A stretch of 64,000 nucleotides of DNA, taken from contig CANQDG010000006.1 of assembly GCA_947591495.1 (NCBI GenBank), positions 1 to 64,000 on the forward strand, read 5' to 3'. The notes under the pieces are model-generated. The model made no database searches and was not told where the DNA came from. It was given only the letters and a program-made list of their open reading frames with translations. Below are positions 39,416 to 50,052 of the stretch, in pieces. A program made the translations under genes and the position numbers. This DNA comes from an uncultured Bacilli bacterium. GTDB lineage: Bacteria; Bacillota_I; Bacilli_A; ML615J-28; CAG-313. The stretch's first letter is position 1. The number at the start of each line of letters is the position of its first letter.

Positions 39416-40753
39416 TTATAAACAAAAGGCCATATAATAAGGCAAATAAATAATATTATCTTCTCTTTTTAGATCGCCTTCGTGTAAAACATATAAAGTT
39501 TTAATTTGCGAATTAAACATTGTTTTAAATTTTAATAAAGATGAAAGTTGATAGTTATTAGATGATTTGACTTCAACTGGACAAACTTTATTATTTTGTC
39601 TAATAAGAAAGTCTACTTCCATAATCGTTTTTTTAGTATCTTTATCAATTTTTTTATAATAATATAGATTATGGCCATTTGCTTTTAGTGCTTGGCATAC
39701 TGCGTTTTCAATAATCATTCCTTCATTAATATGTAATTTATCAAATAAAATGGATTTATATAATTCGTTTTCTAAATAATCTTTATTTTTATATGCAAGT
39801 GATATTAAAAGTCCAGTATCGGCCATATAACATTTAAATGAATTATTCATAGTTGAAAGATTAAAAGCAACACTAGGATCACTTACGCTTTCAGCAATAT
39901 TAACAATGTTTGCTTCGTTTAACCATTTAATAGGTTCTTTATATTCTCTTTTTCTAGCTCCTTTTATGTGTGATACAACAAAATGCTTATCATGTTTAGA
40001 AAGTTCAGATGGAATATGCATTAAAATATTTTTAATATATATAGGATTTTCTTCGTTTTGAAATTCAATATCATTTTCATATAGATTTAAAATATTTTGT
40101 TTAATAAAATCAACTTTACCAAAATCTTTTGAATTGACATATTCAACTACTGCTTGAGGCATTCCACCAACTAAAAGATATTCTCGAAACCTTTTCATTA
40201 TATCTTTATTTATTTGGCCAAAAGGTAACAATTTATTATAATGTTCTTTAATAATATCGGTTGTTATTCCATCGCCACATGCCCACATAAATTCCTCAAA
40301 ATCCATTGGCTGTACTTCGATTTGATATTCTTCGGAAGGTATTAAAATTTCTTTGCTTTTTTTAGTAATCGAAGCAAGTGATCCTGTTTCAATATAATCA
40401 TACCTTTTATCCTCTAATAAAGTTTTAAGCGCTTGACGGGCCTTTGGAAAAAGTTGTATTTCATCAAGAATAATTAAGGATTCGTTAGGGTATAATCTTG
40501 TTTTATAAAAGATTTGTAATTGATTAAATAAAATATCTAAATCTTCTAATGAATTAACAAATAAATTTTTTATTTCATCTGGAGCCCTATCAAAACGTAT
40601 TTCAATATAGGATTTATATTCTTCTTTCCCTAATTTTAGCGCTAAAGTAGATTTGCCAACTCGTCTTGCACCTTTGATAAATAGGGCATAATGCGGAGCA
40701 TATTCCTTTTTCCATTTTAGCATTTTATCGTATATTTTTCTTTTAAATTCCAT
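39416..40753 (-). CDS. AAA_14/DUF4143-family ATP-binding protein (second)
   Basis: FIKGARRVGKSTLAL, LIILDEIQLFP, MADTGLLISLA, MEVDFLIR. Confidence 0.85.
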   Translation of the reverse strand: MEFKRKIYDKMLKWKKEYAPHYALFIKGARRVGKSTLALKLGKEEYKSYIEIRFDRAPDEIKNLFVNSLEDLDILFNQLQIFYKTRLYPNESLIILDEIQLFPKARQALKTLLEDKRYDYIETGSLASITKKSKEILIPSEEYQIEVQPMDFEEFMWACGDGITTDIIKEHYNKLLPFGQINKDIMKRFREYLLVGGMPQAVVEYVNSKDFGKVDFIKQNILNLYENDIEFQNEENPIYIKNILMHIPSELSKHDKHFVVSHIKGARKREYKEPIKWLNEANIVNIAESVSDPSVAFNLSTMNNSFKCYMADTGLLISLAYKNKDYLENELYKSILFDKLHINEGMIIENAVCQALKANGHNLYYYKKIDKDTKKTIMEVDFLIRQNNKVCPVEVKSSNNYQLSSLLKFKTMFNSQIKTLYVLHEGDLKREDNIIYLPYYMAFCL

Positions 40754-40766
40754 TGTTTTGATTTCC

Positions 40767-40865
40767 TTTCACAAATGCGCCACTATTTTTTAGATGTTTT
40801 TTCACAAATGCGCCACCATTTCAAGTATATTTTATCACAAATGCGCTACTATTTCAAGTATATTT
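40767..40865 (-). repeat. Three tandem 33-bp direct repeats over promoter/leader of the DUF4143 ATPase gene
   Basis: TTTCACAAATGCGCCACTATTTTTTAGATGTTT / TTTCACAAATGCGCCACCATTTCAAGTATATTT / TATCACAAATGCGCTACTATTTCAAGTATATTT, starting at 40767, 40800 and 40833. Confidence 0.92.
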
Positions 40866-40957
40866 TATTAAAAAATTAAAAAATAATACCAAAATAAAGA
40901 AAAAATGTATAAAACATAAATTTCTCTTAATAATAATGTTATAGGAGGAATAAATAT

Positions 40958-41152
40958 ATGACTGGAAAAGAATTATTATATGTTGAAGATGCACTTGGTC
41001 ATTTACAACATATCAAAACAATTTGCGATTCTTATTCAAGAAGTTTACAAGACCCTAATCTTAAAGCCTTTGTATCGACTTTAAAGCAAAAGAATCAAGA
41101 ATTAGAAACAAAGTTTTTAGGCGTTTTAGGAGGTGCAACTAATGGACGATAG
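40958..41152 (+). CDS. Small CotF-associated spore-coat-like protein
   Basis: RBS aggagg; helical 64-aa ORF overlapping a CotF-like ORF. Confidence 0.55.
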   Translation: MTGKELLYVEDALGHLQHIKTICDSYSRSLQDPNLKAFVSTLKQKNQELETKFLGVLGGATNGR

Positions 41153-41399
41153 AGCTTTAATGGAAGATTTATTATTAGTTACTAAAGGTGTTTGTGATTT
41201 ATATATGCATGGCACAATTGAATCATCTACTCCTAATGTGCAAACGACCTTTACGGATAGTTTAAATGATTCACTTACAATGCAGTCCGAAATTTATAAA
41301 GCGATGGAACAACGTGGTTGGTATAAAACCGAACCAGCAGATGTTACAAAAGTTAAACAAACATATAATAAATTTACAACAAGCCAACCTTGGCAATAA
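41142..41399 (+). CDS. Spore coat protein CotF-like
   Basis: DDRALMEDLLLVTKGVCDLYMHGTIES...AMEQRGWYKTEPAD. Confidence 0.75.
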   Translation: MDDRALMEDLLLVTKGVCDLYMHGTIESSTPNVQTTFTDSLNDSLTMQSEIYKAMEQRGWYKTEPADVTKVKQTYNKFTTSQPWQ

Positions 41400-41405
41400 A
41401 GTTAC

Positions 41406-41436
41406 AAAGGAATTGAGATTTTCAATTCCTTTTAAA
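41406..41436 (+). terminator. Terminator after cotF-like gene
   Basis: AAAGGAATTGA-gatt-TTCAATTCCTTTT. Confidence 0.65.
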
Positions 41437-41494
41437 ATGCCTTTTTTCAAATAAAAAAAGAAAATATGCTATAATTGATAGGAGGATAACTATT

Positions 41495-41968
41495 ATGCTA
41501 AAAACCAATGTTATGAAAATTCTTGAACAAAATAAAATTGAATATAGTCCTTTTATCTATAATCCTGAAATTACTGATGGCATTAGGGTTGCTGAGGCTT
41601 TAAACGAGGATAAAACAAAAGTATTCAAAACTCTTGTGACTGTTGATAATACTAATCATTATTTAGTTTTTGTAATTCCAGTAGCCTTAGAATTAGATCT
41701 TAAAAAAGCCGCCAAGGCGTTAAATAAAAAAAGCATAGATATGATAAAACAAAAAGACTTAAAACCTCTTACAGGTTATATTCATGGAGGATGTTCACCA
41801 ATTGGGATGAAAAAACTTTTTCCAACATATATTGATGAAAGCGCCCAAGCTTTAGATTTAATGTATGTTAGTGCAGGCTTAGTAGGTTATCAAATAGCAA
41901 TTAAACCAAGCGATTTATTAAAAATGACAAAAGGTAAAATAATGGATCTTACTAAAGAAAAATCTTAA
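41495..41968 (+). CDS. ybaK: YbaK/EbsC-family Cys-tRNA(Pro) deacylase
   Basis: EDKTKVFKTLVT, VIPVALELDLKKAAKAL, PLTGYIHGGCSPIGMKK. Confidence 0.9.
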   Translation: MLKTNVMKILEQNKIEYSPFIYNPEITDGIRVAEALNEDKTKVFKTLVTVDNTNHYLVFVIPVALELDLKKAAKALNKKSIDMIKQKDLKPLTGYIHGGCSPIGMKKLFPTYIDESAQALDLMYVSAGLVGYQIAIKPSDLLKMTKGKIMDLTKEKS

Positions 41969-42042
41969 GAGTTATAATGTCATATAATTATTTAATTAAT
42001 GATATAATATAAAAAATCTTGTGTTTGGATGGAGGAAAATAA

Positions 42043-43710
42043 ATGTTGTCAGATATTGAAATTGCGCAAAGTATCAAACCTAAAAATATTAAAGAAATTG
42101 CGAAAGTAGCGGGAATTGATGAAAAATATTTAGAAGAATATGGTAAATATAAAGCTAAAATTGATTTGTCTTTGTTAAAAGATAAAGTTCAAGAAAAGGC
42201 CAAACTTATTTTAGTTACGGCTATTACCCCAACTCCAGCTGGTGAAGGAAAAACAACGACGACGATTGGTTTAGCTGATGGACTAAAAAGCCTTGGTAAA
42301 AAGGTTATGGTAGCATTGAGAGAACCATCTTTAGGACCGGTTTTTGGCGTTAAGGGAGGAGCAGCTGGTGGCGGCTATGCACAGGTTGTTCCAATGGAAG
42401 ATATTAATCTTCATTTTACGGGTGATTTTCATGCAATTGGTGCTGCTAATAATTTGCTTGCGGCAATGTTAGATAATCATATTTATCAAGGTAATGAATT
42501 AGGCTTTGATTTGACTAAAATCACTTGGAAAAGATGCGTAGATATGAACGACCGACAATTACGTTTTATTACGGACGGTCAAGGTGGTAAATTTAATGGA
42601 GTAGAACGTGCAGATGGCTATGATATTACTGTTGCTTCTGAAATTATGGCTATCCTTTGCCTTGCAACTTCCATTACGGATTTAAAAAGACGATTAGGTC
42701 AAATTATTGTTGGTTATACTAGTGATGATAGACCTATTACAGCTCATGATTTAAAAGCTGAAGGGGCCATGACAGCACTTTTAAAAGATGCGTTAAAGCC
42801 TAATCTTGTGCAAACTTTAGAAGGAACTCCAGCTTTAGTTCATGGCGGACCATTTGCTAATATTGCGCATGGTTGTAATTCGGTAATGGCTACGAAAATG
42901 GCCTTAAGATTAGGTGATTATGTCGTAACTGAAGCAGGATTTGGTGCGGATCTTGGCGCTGAAAAATTTTTAGATATCAAATGTCGGGTGGCTAATCTTG
43001 TTCCAAGTGCCGTTGTTATTGTCGCAACAATTAGAGCTTTAAAAATGCATGGGGGCATGGCTAAAGAAGAATTAAAAGAAGAAAATCTTGAAGCTTTAAC
43101 TAAAGGTCTTCCTAACCTTTTAAGACATGTTAAAAACATTCAAAACGTTTATCAATTACCTGCAGTTGTTGCTATAAATCGCTTTCCAACTGATACTGAT
43201 CAAGAAATAGATTTAGTAATTAAAAAATGTCAAGATTTAGGTGTTAAAGCTATTTTATCAACCGTTTGGCAAGATGGTGGCAAAGGTGGCATTAAGCTTG
43301 CCGAAGAAGTTATTAAACTTTGTGATGAACCTAAGCACTTTACTTATAGTTACGATTTAGATATGTCAATTACAGCTAAAATTGAAGCAGTTGTGCAAAA
43401 AATTTATGGTGGTAAAGGCATAAAAGTTTTAACATCAGCTAAAGAACAAATAGCTAAATTAGAAAAATTAGGCTTTGGTAATTTACCAATTTGTATTGCT
43501 AAAACCCAGTATAGTTTTTCTGATGATGCGACCAAACTTGGTGCACCAGATGATTTTATCGTTACTGTTAAAAATGTTAAAATTAGTGCTGGGGCCGAAT
43601 TTATTGTTGTCTTAACAGGTAAAATCATGACCATGCCAGGCCTTCCAAAAGTTCCTGCTGCTGAAGGAATTGATGTTGATGAGGATGGCAAAATAAAAGG
43701 TCTTTTCTAA
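42043..43710 (+). CDS. fhs: Formate-tetrahydrofolate ligase
   Basis: [56 protein letters not shown]. Confidence 0.97.
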   Translation: MLSDIEIAQSIKPKNIKEIAKVAGIDEKYLEEYGKYKAKIDLSLLKDKVQEKAKLILVTAITPTPAGEGKTTTTIGLADGLKSLGKKVMVALREPSLGPVFGVKGGAAGGGYAQVVPMEDINLHFTGDFHAIGAANNLLAAMLDNHIYQGNELGFDLTKITWKRCVDMNDRQLRFITDGQGGKFNGVERADGYDITVASEIMAILCLATSITDLKRRLGQIIVGYTSDDRPITAHDLKAEGAMTALLKDALKPNLVQTLEGTPALVHGGPFANIAHGCNSVMATKMALRLGDYVVTEAGFGADLGAEKFLDIKCRVANLVPSAVVIVATIRALKMHGGMAKEELKEENLEALTKGLPNLLRHVKNIQNVYQLPAVVAINRFPTDTDQEIDLVIKKCQDLGVKAILSTVWQDGGKGGIKLAEEVIKLCDEPKHFTYSYDLDMSITAKIEAVVQKIYGGKGIKVLTSAKEQIAKLEKLGFGNLPICIAKTQYSFSDDATKLGAPDDFIVTVKNVKISAGAEFIVVLTGKIMTMPGLPKVPAAEGIDVDEDGKIKGLF

Positions 43711-43715
43711 AAATA

Positions 43716-43746
43716 AAAAGTCTTCCAATAAGAGAAGACTTTTTTG
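43716..43746. terminator. Terminator between fhs and convergent phosphatase gene
   Basis: AAAAAGTCTTC...GAAGACTTTTTT. Confidence 0.75.
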
Positions 43747-43772
43747 TATATAGGAAATATTTATTTGGAAAA

Positions 43773-44342
43773 TTATTGATTAAAATGAAAACTAACAATT
43801 TTTTGATCTTCAAATTCAATAAAATTAAGTGATGCGTTATTAAGTTTGGAATGAAAAGTTAAATTTGGATCAATAATAGTAAAAAGAGCTTTAATAAAAT
43901 GAGAATGCGTTACGATTAAAATGTTTTTTCCTTGATATTCATTTAAAATGGAAGTTATTTCTTGCATAGCTCTTTGACAAACATCAGAGGCTTTTTCCAT
44001 TCCTAAATATTCATTATTTAAGATTTTTTGATAAACATCGTTAGTAATAGTTAAACCATCAGCACTACCAAATTCTCTTTCAGTTAAATTTGGTCTAATA
44101 ATGATGTCAGCTTTGCTATCATCTAAATAATTTTTAATAATTTTACAACTTTCTAATGCTCTATTTAAAGGACTACTAAAATAAACATCCCATTTAAGGG
44201 CTATGTCTTTTAGACGGCTAGCCGTTTTTAAAACTTGAGCAATACCTTCTTCATTTAAAGGAATATCTTTACGGCCTTGAATCATCATTTTTTTATTCCA
44301 ATCGGTCATTCCGTGTCTAACTAAACAAATAATAGTTTTCAT
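43773..44342 (-). CDS. Histidine phosphatase (phosphoglycerate mutase-like)
   Basis: CLVRHGMTDWNKKMMIQGRKDIPLNEEG, SSPLNRALESC, VTHSHFIKAL. Confidence 0.9.
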   Translation of the reverse strand: MKTIICLVRHGMTDWNKKMMIQGRKDIPLNEEGIAQVLKTASRLKDIALKWDVYFSSPLNRALESCKIIKNYLDDSKADIIIRPNLTEREFGSADGLTITNDVYQKILNNEYLGMEKASDVCQRAMQEITSILNEYQGKNILIVTHSHFIKALFTIIDPNLTFHSKLNNASLNFIEFEDQKIVSFHFNQ

Positions 44343-44521
44343 ATGTGATTACCTCTTTCTTGTCAGATACAATTATAGCACAACTATGGAAAAGATGGTT
44401 TAAAATGAATATGGTTTTTAATTATTATAAACTTTTTATTGATATTATTTGCAAAAGTTGTTGAAATTTGTTATACTAAAACTAAATAACAAATCTTGCA
44501 AAAATAAAATGAGGTATTATT

Positions 44522-46309
44522 ATGAAATTTAATTTTAAGAATCGGGTTAGAAATTTTAAACTTGCTACATCAGATGCTTTTGTGCCATTATATGAGGCAA
44601 TTACCAATTCTATTCAAGCGCTTGATGAACGTGGCTTAAAAGAAGATGGATATATTAACATTCGGATTGAGCGTGATAGTTATCGCATAACCGATTATAC
44701 TCCAGGTATTTTTGCGATTGAGATTACTGATAATGGAATTGGATTTATTGAACGTAATTATGATTCTTTTTGTACTAGTGATTCCGATTATAAAGTCGAA
44801 ATTGGAGGCAAAGGAGTAGGACGTATCAATTGGCTAAAAGCTTTTGAAATGATTTATGTGACAAGTGTTTTTGAAGAAAACCAAAAAAGATATGAAAGAA
44901 GTTTTCAATTTAATATTGATAATGAAATTCATAACGAAACTTTCAAAGAAGTTGATAGTAATACCCCAATTGAAACTAAAATTTTCTTACGTAATCTACA
45001 TCCCGAATTTCGTACTGTTACGGAAATTCCCCTTAAAGATATTGCTAATAAAATTATTGAACATTTTGCAACCGGTTTTGTTATTGGTTCAATGCCTAAA
45101 ATGGAAATTAAAGATGAAATGGAGTTAATAGATTTAAATGAATTTTTTGTTAAAGAAAAATTTATTTATACCAAAGGTGAAAACTTTATCTCAAATGGTT
45201 CTATTTTTGAAATTCGTCATGTTTTTTTAAATGCTACCTCAGTTACGAAACATCGTATTTATATTTGTGCTCAAAATCGTGTTGTTTGTAGTTATGAGCT
45301 ATCTAATATTCAAGATTTACCAACCTATTTTAATATTGATGATAAAAAAGCAATTTATCAATGTTATGTTAGTGGCGATTTCCTTGATAAAGATGTTAAT
45401 AGTGAAAGAACTTATTTTAGTAATGTTATTTTTGAAGAAGAAAATCAAGAAGATCAACCTCACTTTGAATTAGGCATTAATTTATATGAAATAGTTTATA
45501 ATCAAATTAATGAATTTTTGAAAAACTATTTATTGCCAATGCGTAATTTACGAGATAATCAAATCAATGAATATTTACAAACATATTATCCACAATATAA
45601 ATATTTAATCAAATATGCACCAGAAGAATTAGAAAATATTTCATATCTTGCCGCCGCAAATAAAGAAAGACTAGGAATCGAATTAACCAAATTACATCTT
45701 AAATTTAATAAGAGAAATACCGATCAGATTTCGAAAGCACTTAAAGATGGCACCACCAATGTTAAAACCCGCCTTTTAGATTTAGTAATGCCACTTTGTG
45801 AAAACTTAAGAAGTGAATTTTCTAACTTTATTAATAAGCGAAATGCTGCGATTGAAATTTTAGAAAGATTAATGGTTTTAGATGTAACAACCGAAGAATT
45901 AGTAAATAATTATTTTATTCCTAATCCTGATGAAAGTTCAGATGCTAATAATCTTTGGCTTGTTGATGAAGAATTAGCTTATCCATATAAACTTATTAAT
46001 ACTAGATCAAATGATGAATTCTTATATGTTTATGCTAATGATGATACAAATAAGGCAATTGCAATTTTATTTTTAGATTATAAAAAGATTAAATTTGAAG
46101 ATGAAAATCCAGTAGAATTGTTTAAAAATGCACTCTATCATGAAAATATTTCTAGTAAATATCATTTAAAGAAATATTTAATTGTTGGTGATACTTTTGG
46201 TATTGTATCAGAAGGTTTAACTGATAAAAATACAACTATTATATCTTATCAAGACATTATTAGTTATGCTAAAGCCTTAAATAGCACTTTTAATAATAGT
46301 TCTAATTAA
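44522..46309 (+). CDS. Orphan GHKL (HSP90-like) ATPase protein
   Basis: EAITNSIQAL (N box), IEITDNGIGF (G1), GGKGVGRINWLKAF (G2); long uncharacterised C-terminus. Confidence 0.75.
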   Translation: MKFNFKNRVRNFKLATSDAFVPLYEAITNSIQALDERGLKEDGYINIRIERDSYRITDYTPGIFAIEITDNGIGFIERNYDSFCTSDSDYKVEIGGKGVGRINWLKAFEMIYVTSVFEENQKRYERSFQFNIDNEIHNETFKEVDSNTPIETKIFLRNLHPEFRTVTEIPLKDIANKIIEHFATGFVIGSMPKMEIKDEMELIDLNEFFVKEKFIYTKGENFISNGSIFEIRHVFLNATSVTKHRIYICAQNRVVCSYELSNIQDLPTYFNIDDKKAIYQCYVSGDFLDKDVNSERTYFSNVIFEEENQEDQPHFELGINLYEIVYNQINEFLKNYLLPMRNLRDNQINEYLQTYYPQYKYLIKYAPEELENISYLAAANKERLGIELTKLHLKFNKRNTDQISKALKDGTTNVKTRLLDLVMPLCENLRSEFSNFINKRNAAIEILERLMVLDVTTEELVNNYFIPNPDESSDANNLWLVDEELAYPYKLINTRSNDEFLYVYANDDTNKAIAILFLDYKKIKFEDENPVELFKNALYHENISSKYHLKKYLIVGDTFGIVSEGLTDKNTTIISYQDIISYAKALNSTFNNSSN

Positions 46310-46507
46310 AAAAATAATAAATAACCGAACCTAAATTGTTAGATCCAAAGTTTAACAGTGATGGTTCTTTTTTTATACATTTTTTTAAAAATGAAGTCCT
46401 TTAATAATTTGTATTTTTTTAAATGTCTAGACAAGTTTCTTGCTTTTTTAAAATATTTAAGGTATAATAATTTGTGCAAGAATTTTAAACAGAAGGGAAA
46501 TGATAAA

Positions 46508-47461
46508 ATGAGTGAATTTAAGCCTACTTTAGATAGTAGATATGTTGATACGAGAAAATTTGATAATGTACCACTCGCATCAGATGGAAAGCTACCAAAA
46601 CAAAATTTGCCAACCCCTAAATGCTTTTTAGGAGCATGGTATCGTAAAGTCGTTTCATCAGTTGATAATTGGTTAGGTATTGAAGCCGAAATCGAACTTG
46701 GCGAGTTTATTCCTGATCCTGCTAGATTTAATCTAGATGGTAGCGGACGTAATATGGATAATCCTAATGTCTATCTTGGTGGTAAAGCCGATTTAGAATC
46801 AGATTGTGGCGTAGGATATAATACAACCTATCCAACGGCTGATACTAGTTATGAATTAGGGTTAGATGCTCCTAAACTTGGATATCGACCATTTTGGCGT
46901 TTTATTTATAATACAAGAGAAACTGAAAATGGTTGTACATTAGTTAAAAGTGTCAATTCTTGGAACTCAACTGATCCCAAAGAATTAGCATATTATTATT
47001 TTCCCGGTGATGTAATTAGAATGAAAGTATATTCACCACTTCCTCATTATTTACAACTTCGTATTGAAGTGGTAAAACCAACGACCATTGAAAAATATGT
47101 TAAAATTCGTAAAGGATATCATTTACCTAATGATATGCCAATGGATTTTTATAGTCCTCTTTTCCATTCAAGTGGTCAAGGTGTTAACAAGGCGGAGTTT
47201 AAACGGGTTAATTCAATTGATCAATTTGGTAATGAAGGCTATACCGCTAAAGCAACTAAAGCTGCGATGACTACTGCTACTTGGTATAATTGTTATTTAT
47301 ATAAAGAAGTAGATGGCAAACTTTGTAAATATGCTTTTACAGAAGATTTATATATATCAATGATTTGCCCAAGTCCGGATGCTGTAACAGTGGAAAAATA
47401 CAACGCAGAACAAGGGGGAGAAAAAGTTTCAATTCATCCCGCAACGTTTAAAAAAGAATAA
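46508..47461 (+). CDS. Uncharacterised protein
   Basis: RBS agaaggg before ATG 46508; no signal peptide; no family recognised. Confidence 0.7.
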   Translation: MSEFKPTLDSRYVDTRKFDNVPLASDGKLPKQNLPTPKCFLGAWYRKVVSSVDNWLGIEAEIELGEFIPDPARFNLDGSGRNMDNPNVYLGGKADLESDCGVGYNTTYPTADTSYELGLDAPKLGYRPFWRFIYNTRETENGCTLVKSVNSWNSTDPKELAYYYFPGDVIRMKVYSPLPHYLQLRIEVVKPTTIEKYVKIRKGYHLPNDMPMDFYSPLFHSSGQGVNKAEFKRVNSIDQFGNEGYTAKATKAAMTTATWYNCYLYKEVDGKLCKYAFTEDLYISMICPSPDAVTVEKYNAEQGGEKVSIHPATFKKE

Positions 47462-47477
47462 AGAGAAAGATAAAAAA

Positions 47478-49388
47478 ATGATGAATAATAAAATAAATAA
47501 AATAGTTTTTATATTTTTTTTGGTGATTTCAATTATGTTAGTAACAAAAATTCAAGTAAATGCTGCTAGTAATATTTCATTAAGTAATAAAGTTATAACC
47601 ACGGAAGGCTCTCTTGCAACTAATAGTAATTATCAAAGCTTCACCTCTCAAATTACAAATGAAGCAGGTGTTACAACTAATCAAAATATTAGTTATGTCA
47701 AAGTTAATCTTGCAAGTGCAAGAGTTGTAACCAGTTGTGTTTTAGATAAAAATGGCATTGTCGCAAGCGATGTTTTAACTATTGCGAAAAACTATGAACA
47801 AAATCATCCCGGTTATGAAGTTTTAGCAGCCATTAATGGTGGATATTTCTTTACATATAACCCGTATGAAACAGTTAATGCTTGTGTGGTTGATGGTAAT
47901 GTTGTTAAAGCAAACAATCATTCAAAATATTTTTCTTTAGGTTTTAAATCTGATAAAATTGATTTTGTAACTTCCAAAGTTAATAGTTTTTCTAGTAATT
48001 ATTATTTAACGTTTTATGATGCTAATCATCTTCCTTTTAAAGAAATTCAATTAAGTGGCGAAAATATTGCGCCAGCTAGTAATCAAACAACCTTTTATAA
48101 TGGCACTATGACAACAACAGTTGTTAATAATGTTAGTTATTTTGAAGTTGAGGCTTTACATAATTTTAGTTATGATAATATTTTCATCGATGGCACTGTT
48201 AAAGCCCCACTTAAAACGATTAATCGCAATGTTGCAATTGCTACAACTGATGAAGAAGTAAAAACTATTCTTGAACAACAACCCTTTATTAGAATTGAAC
48301 GCAAACTAACAGGCGTTTTAAAAGACTATGATAATGTTATAGGACCAGGTAGTCAACCATTAAAAAATGGAATCATTCAAACCCCTGAGGAAATGGGAGA
48401 TCAATCAGTTGCTTTTTGTAAAGGACGTGATCCCCGAAGTTCGGTCGGTTTTGATAATGAAGGAAATGTTTATCTTTGTGCCATCGATGGTAGACAAACT
48501 AATATGGCTGGTATATCTTTAACAGAAGAAGCTTATTTAATGCAAGAGTTAGGTTGTGTTAATGCTTTTAATTTAGATGGCGGAGGATCTACAGAACTAG
48601 TTATCAAAGAAAATGGCACATTTAAGGTTTTTAATAAAGCATGTGAAACGCCTTATCGTAAAGTAACTGATGCCATTTTAATTGTTATACCTAAAGTGCA
48701 AGTAGAAATTTCTGAGCCTGTTATAACTAATACTTCCATTGCTTTTAATTATCAAAAAACAAATGACTCTAATAGTCAAATTAATATTTATGTTAATGGT
48801 CAAAAAATAACAACAACCGAAAATGTTAAAATTGATAATTTAGATCCATCAACATCTAATTTTGTCAATGTGGTTGCTACCTATCAAGAAGATGGCAAAG
48901 AAATAAATATTTTAATCAAAACTTTTCAAATAAACGATACAAAAGAAGCTAGCAAAACAACACTAGTTGAGCCAACTAATTTTCAAGTTGAATTTGTCAA
49001 AATATCAGGTGGATTTGAAGCCATTTTATCTTGTGATGATCCGACTTCGACTTTATCGGCCGTATATCTAGTTGATCAAAATAATAATCGTCAAATATTA
49101 TTAAAAGATGGTGATCATTACCATACAACTTATCAAGCATCAACTAATATGACTTATACTTTCCAAGTTGTCTATCGTTATAAAATTAATTCCATTAAAG
49201 TTGAAGAAAAAACTTATCAACAAACCTTTTCTTATGAATATAAAGAAGATGCATCATCTAGTGATACCGAAAAAACTTCATCTTCAAATTGTCAAAATTG
49301 TCAAAAAAGTAAGGGAACTTTAATCTTTGCAACAATAGGTACACTTACTAGTTTAGCTTTTGTCTTTCTTAAAAAAGCCAAACAATAA
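47478..49388 (+). CDS. Secreted phosphodiester glycosidase (NAGPA-like) with C-terminal TM anchor
   Basis: INGGYFFTYNPY, GRDPRSSVGFD, CAIDGRQTNMAGISLTEEAYLMQELGCVNAFNLDGGGSTELVIK; signal peptide; C-terminal TM plus KKAK. Confidence 0.85.
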   Translation: MMNNKINKIVFIFFLVISIMLVTKIQVNAASNISLSNKVITTEGSLATNSNYQSFTSQITNEAGVTTNQNISYVKVNLASARVVTSCVLDKNGIVASDVLTIAKNYEQNHPGYEVLAAINGGYFFTYNPYETVNACVVDGNVVKANNHSKYFSLGFKSDKIDFVTSKVNSFSSNYYLTFYDANHLPFKEIQLSGENIAPASNQTTFYNGTMTTTVVNNVSYFEVEALHNFSYDNIFIDGTVKAPLKTINRNVAIATTDEEVKTILEQQPFIRIERKLTGVLKDYDNVIGPGSQPLKNGIIQTPEEMGDQSVAFCKGRDPRSSVGFDNEGNVYLCAIDGRQTNMAGISLTEEAYLMQELGCVNAFNLDGGGSTELVIKENGTFKVFNKACETPYRKVTDAILIVIPKVQVEISEPVITNTSIAFNYQKTNDSNSQINIYVNGQKITTTENVKIDNLDPSTSNFVNVVATYQEDGKEINILIKTFQINDTKEASKTTLVEPTNFQVEFVKISGGFEAILSCDDPTSTLSAVYLVDQNNNRQILLKDGDHYHTTYQASTNMTYTFQVVYRYKINSIKVEEKTYQQTFSYEYKEDASSSDTEKTSSSNCQNCQKSKGTLIFATIGTLTSLAFVFLKKAKQ

Positions 49389-49446
49389 TTTATTGATTTA
49401 AGAAAACTCTATAAATTAATTGGGAGTTTTGATATATATAATCATA

Positions 49447-49488
49447 ACCACTAAAGCATATATAACTTTAGTGGCTTTTATTTAAAAA
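49447..49488 (+). terminator. Terminator
   Basis: ACCACTAAAG...CTTTAGTGGCTTTTATTT. Confidence 0.65.
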
Positions 49489-50052
49489 TTAGATGCCTTG
49501 TATCTAAATAAAATTTTTTTTGTAATTAAAAAATTAAAAGGTATTTAATTATCGAAGATATAGTTATTACGTTAAGCAAAAGCAAAAGAAATAAATTGGA
49601 TAGATAGTGAAAGATTATTTAATTGTATATGGAGATATTTTATAAAATCAATCGTATGCAATCTATAATGATGTTTTTTCTTTTTTACAAGGTCTATGTT
49701 AAACAATTGAAAAAAACACAAATTTATGATATACTAATTTAGTAGTTAAGAAAATCACTATTTGTTTACTCTTTAAAATTTAAATAGAAATATTAACTTT
49801 ATAATTTATATAGTAATATATATAAATTATTTGATAGTATAATGAAATTTTTTAAAAAGTTGTTTATAATAATTTGAAAATAGAGAATATAGATTAATAT
49901 GAAATAAGTTATTTTTAAAAATATAAATTTCAGTTTTATTAATTTAAGTTAAACAAAATTAATTAAATTATATTTTTTTGTTATTATATAAGTGGTTTTA
50001 ACTGTATAATAATAATGTAATTAATTAAAAAATAGTAAAGGAGAATTCTAAA

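Noticed and set aside
40767-40865. Short CRISPR array
   Set aside because: Units are contiguous 33-bp tandem copies without unique spacers, and no cas genes are present
46358-46507. N-terminal extension of the 46508 ORF
   Set aside because: AT-rich translated leader without RBS; ATG 46508 has a good RBS and sensible protein start
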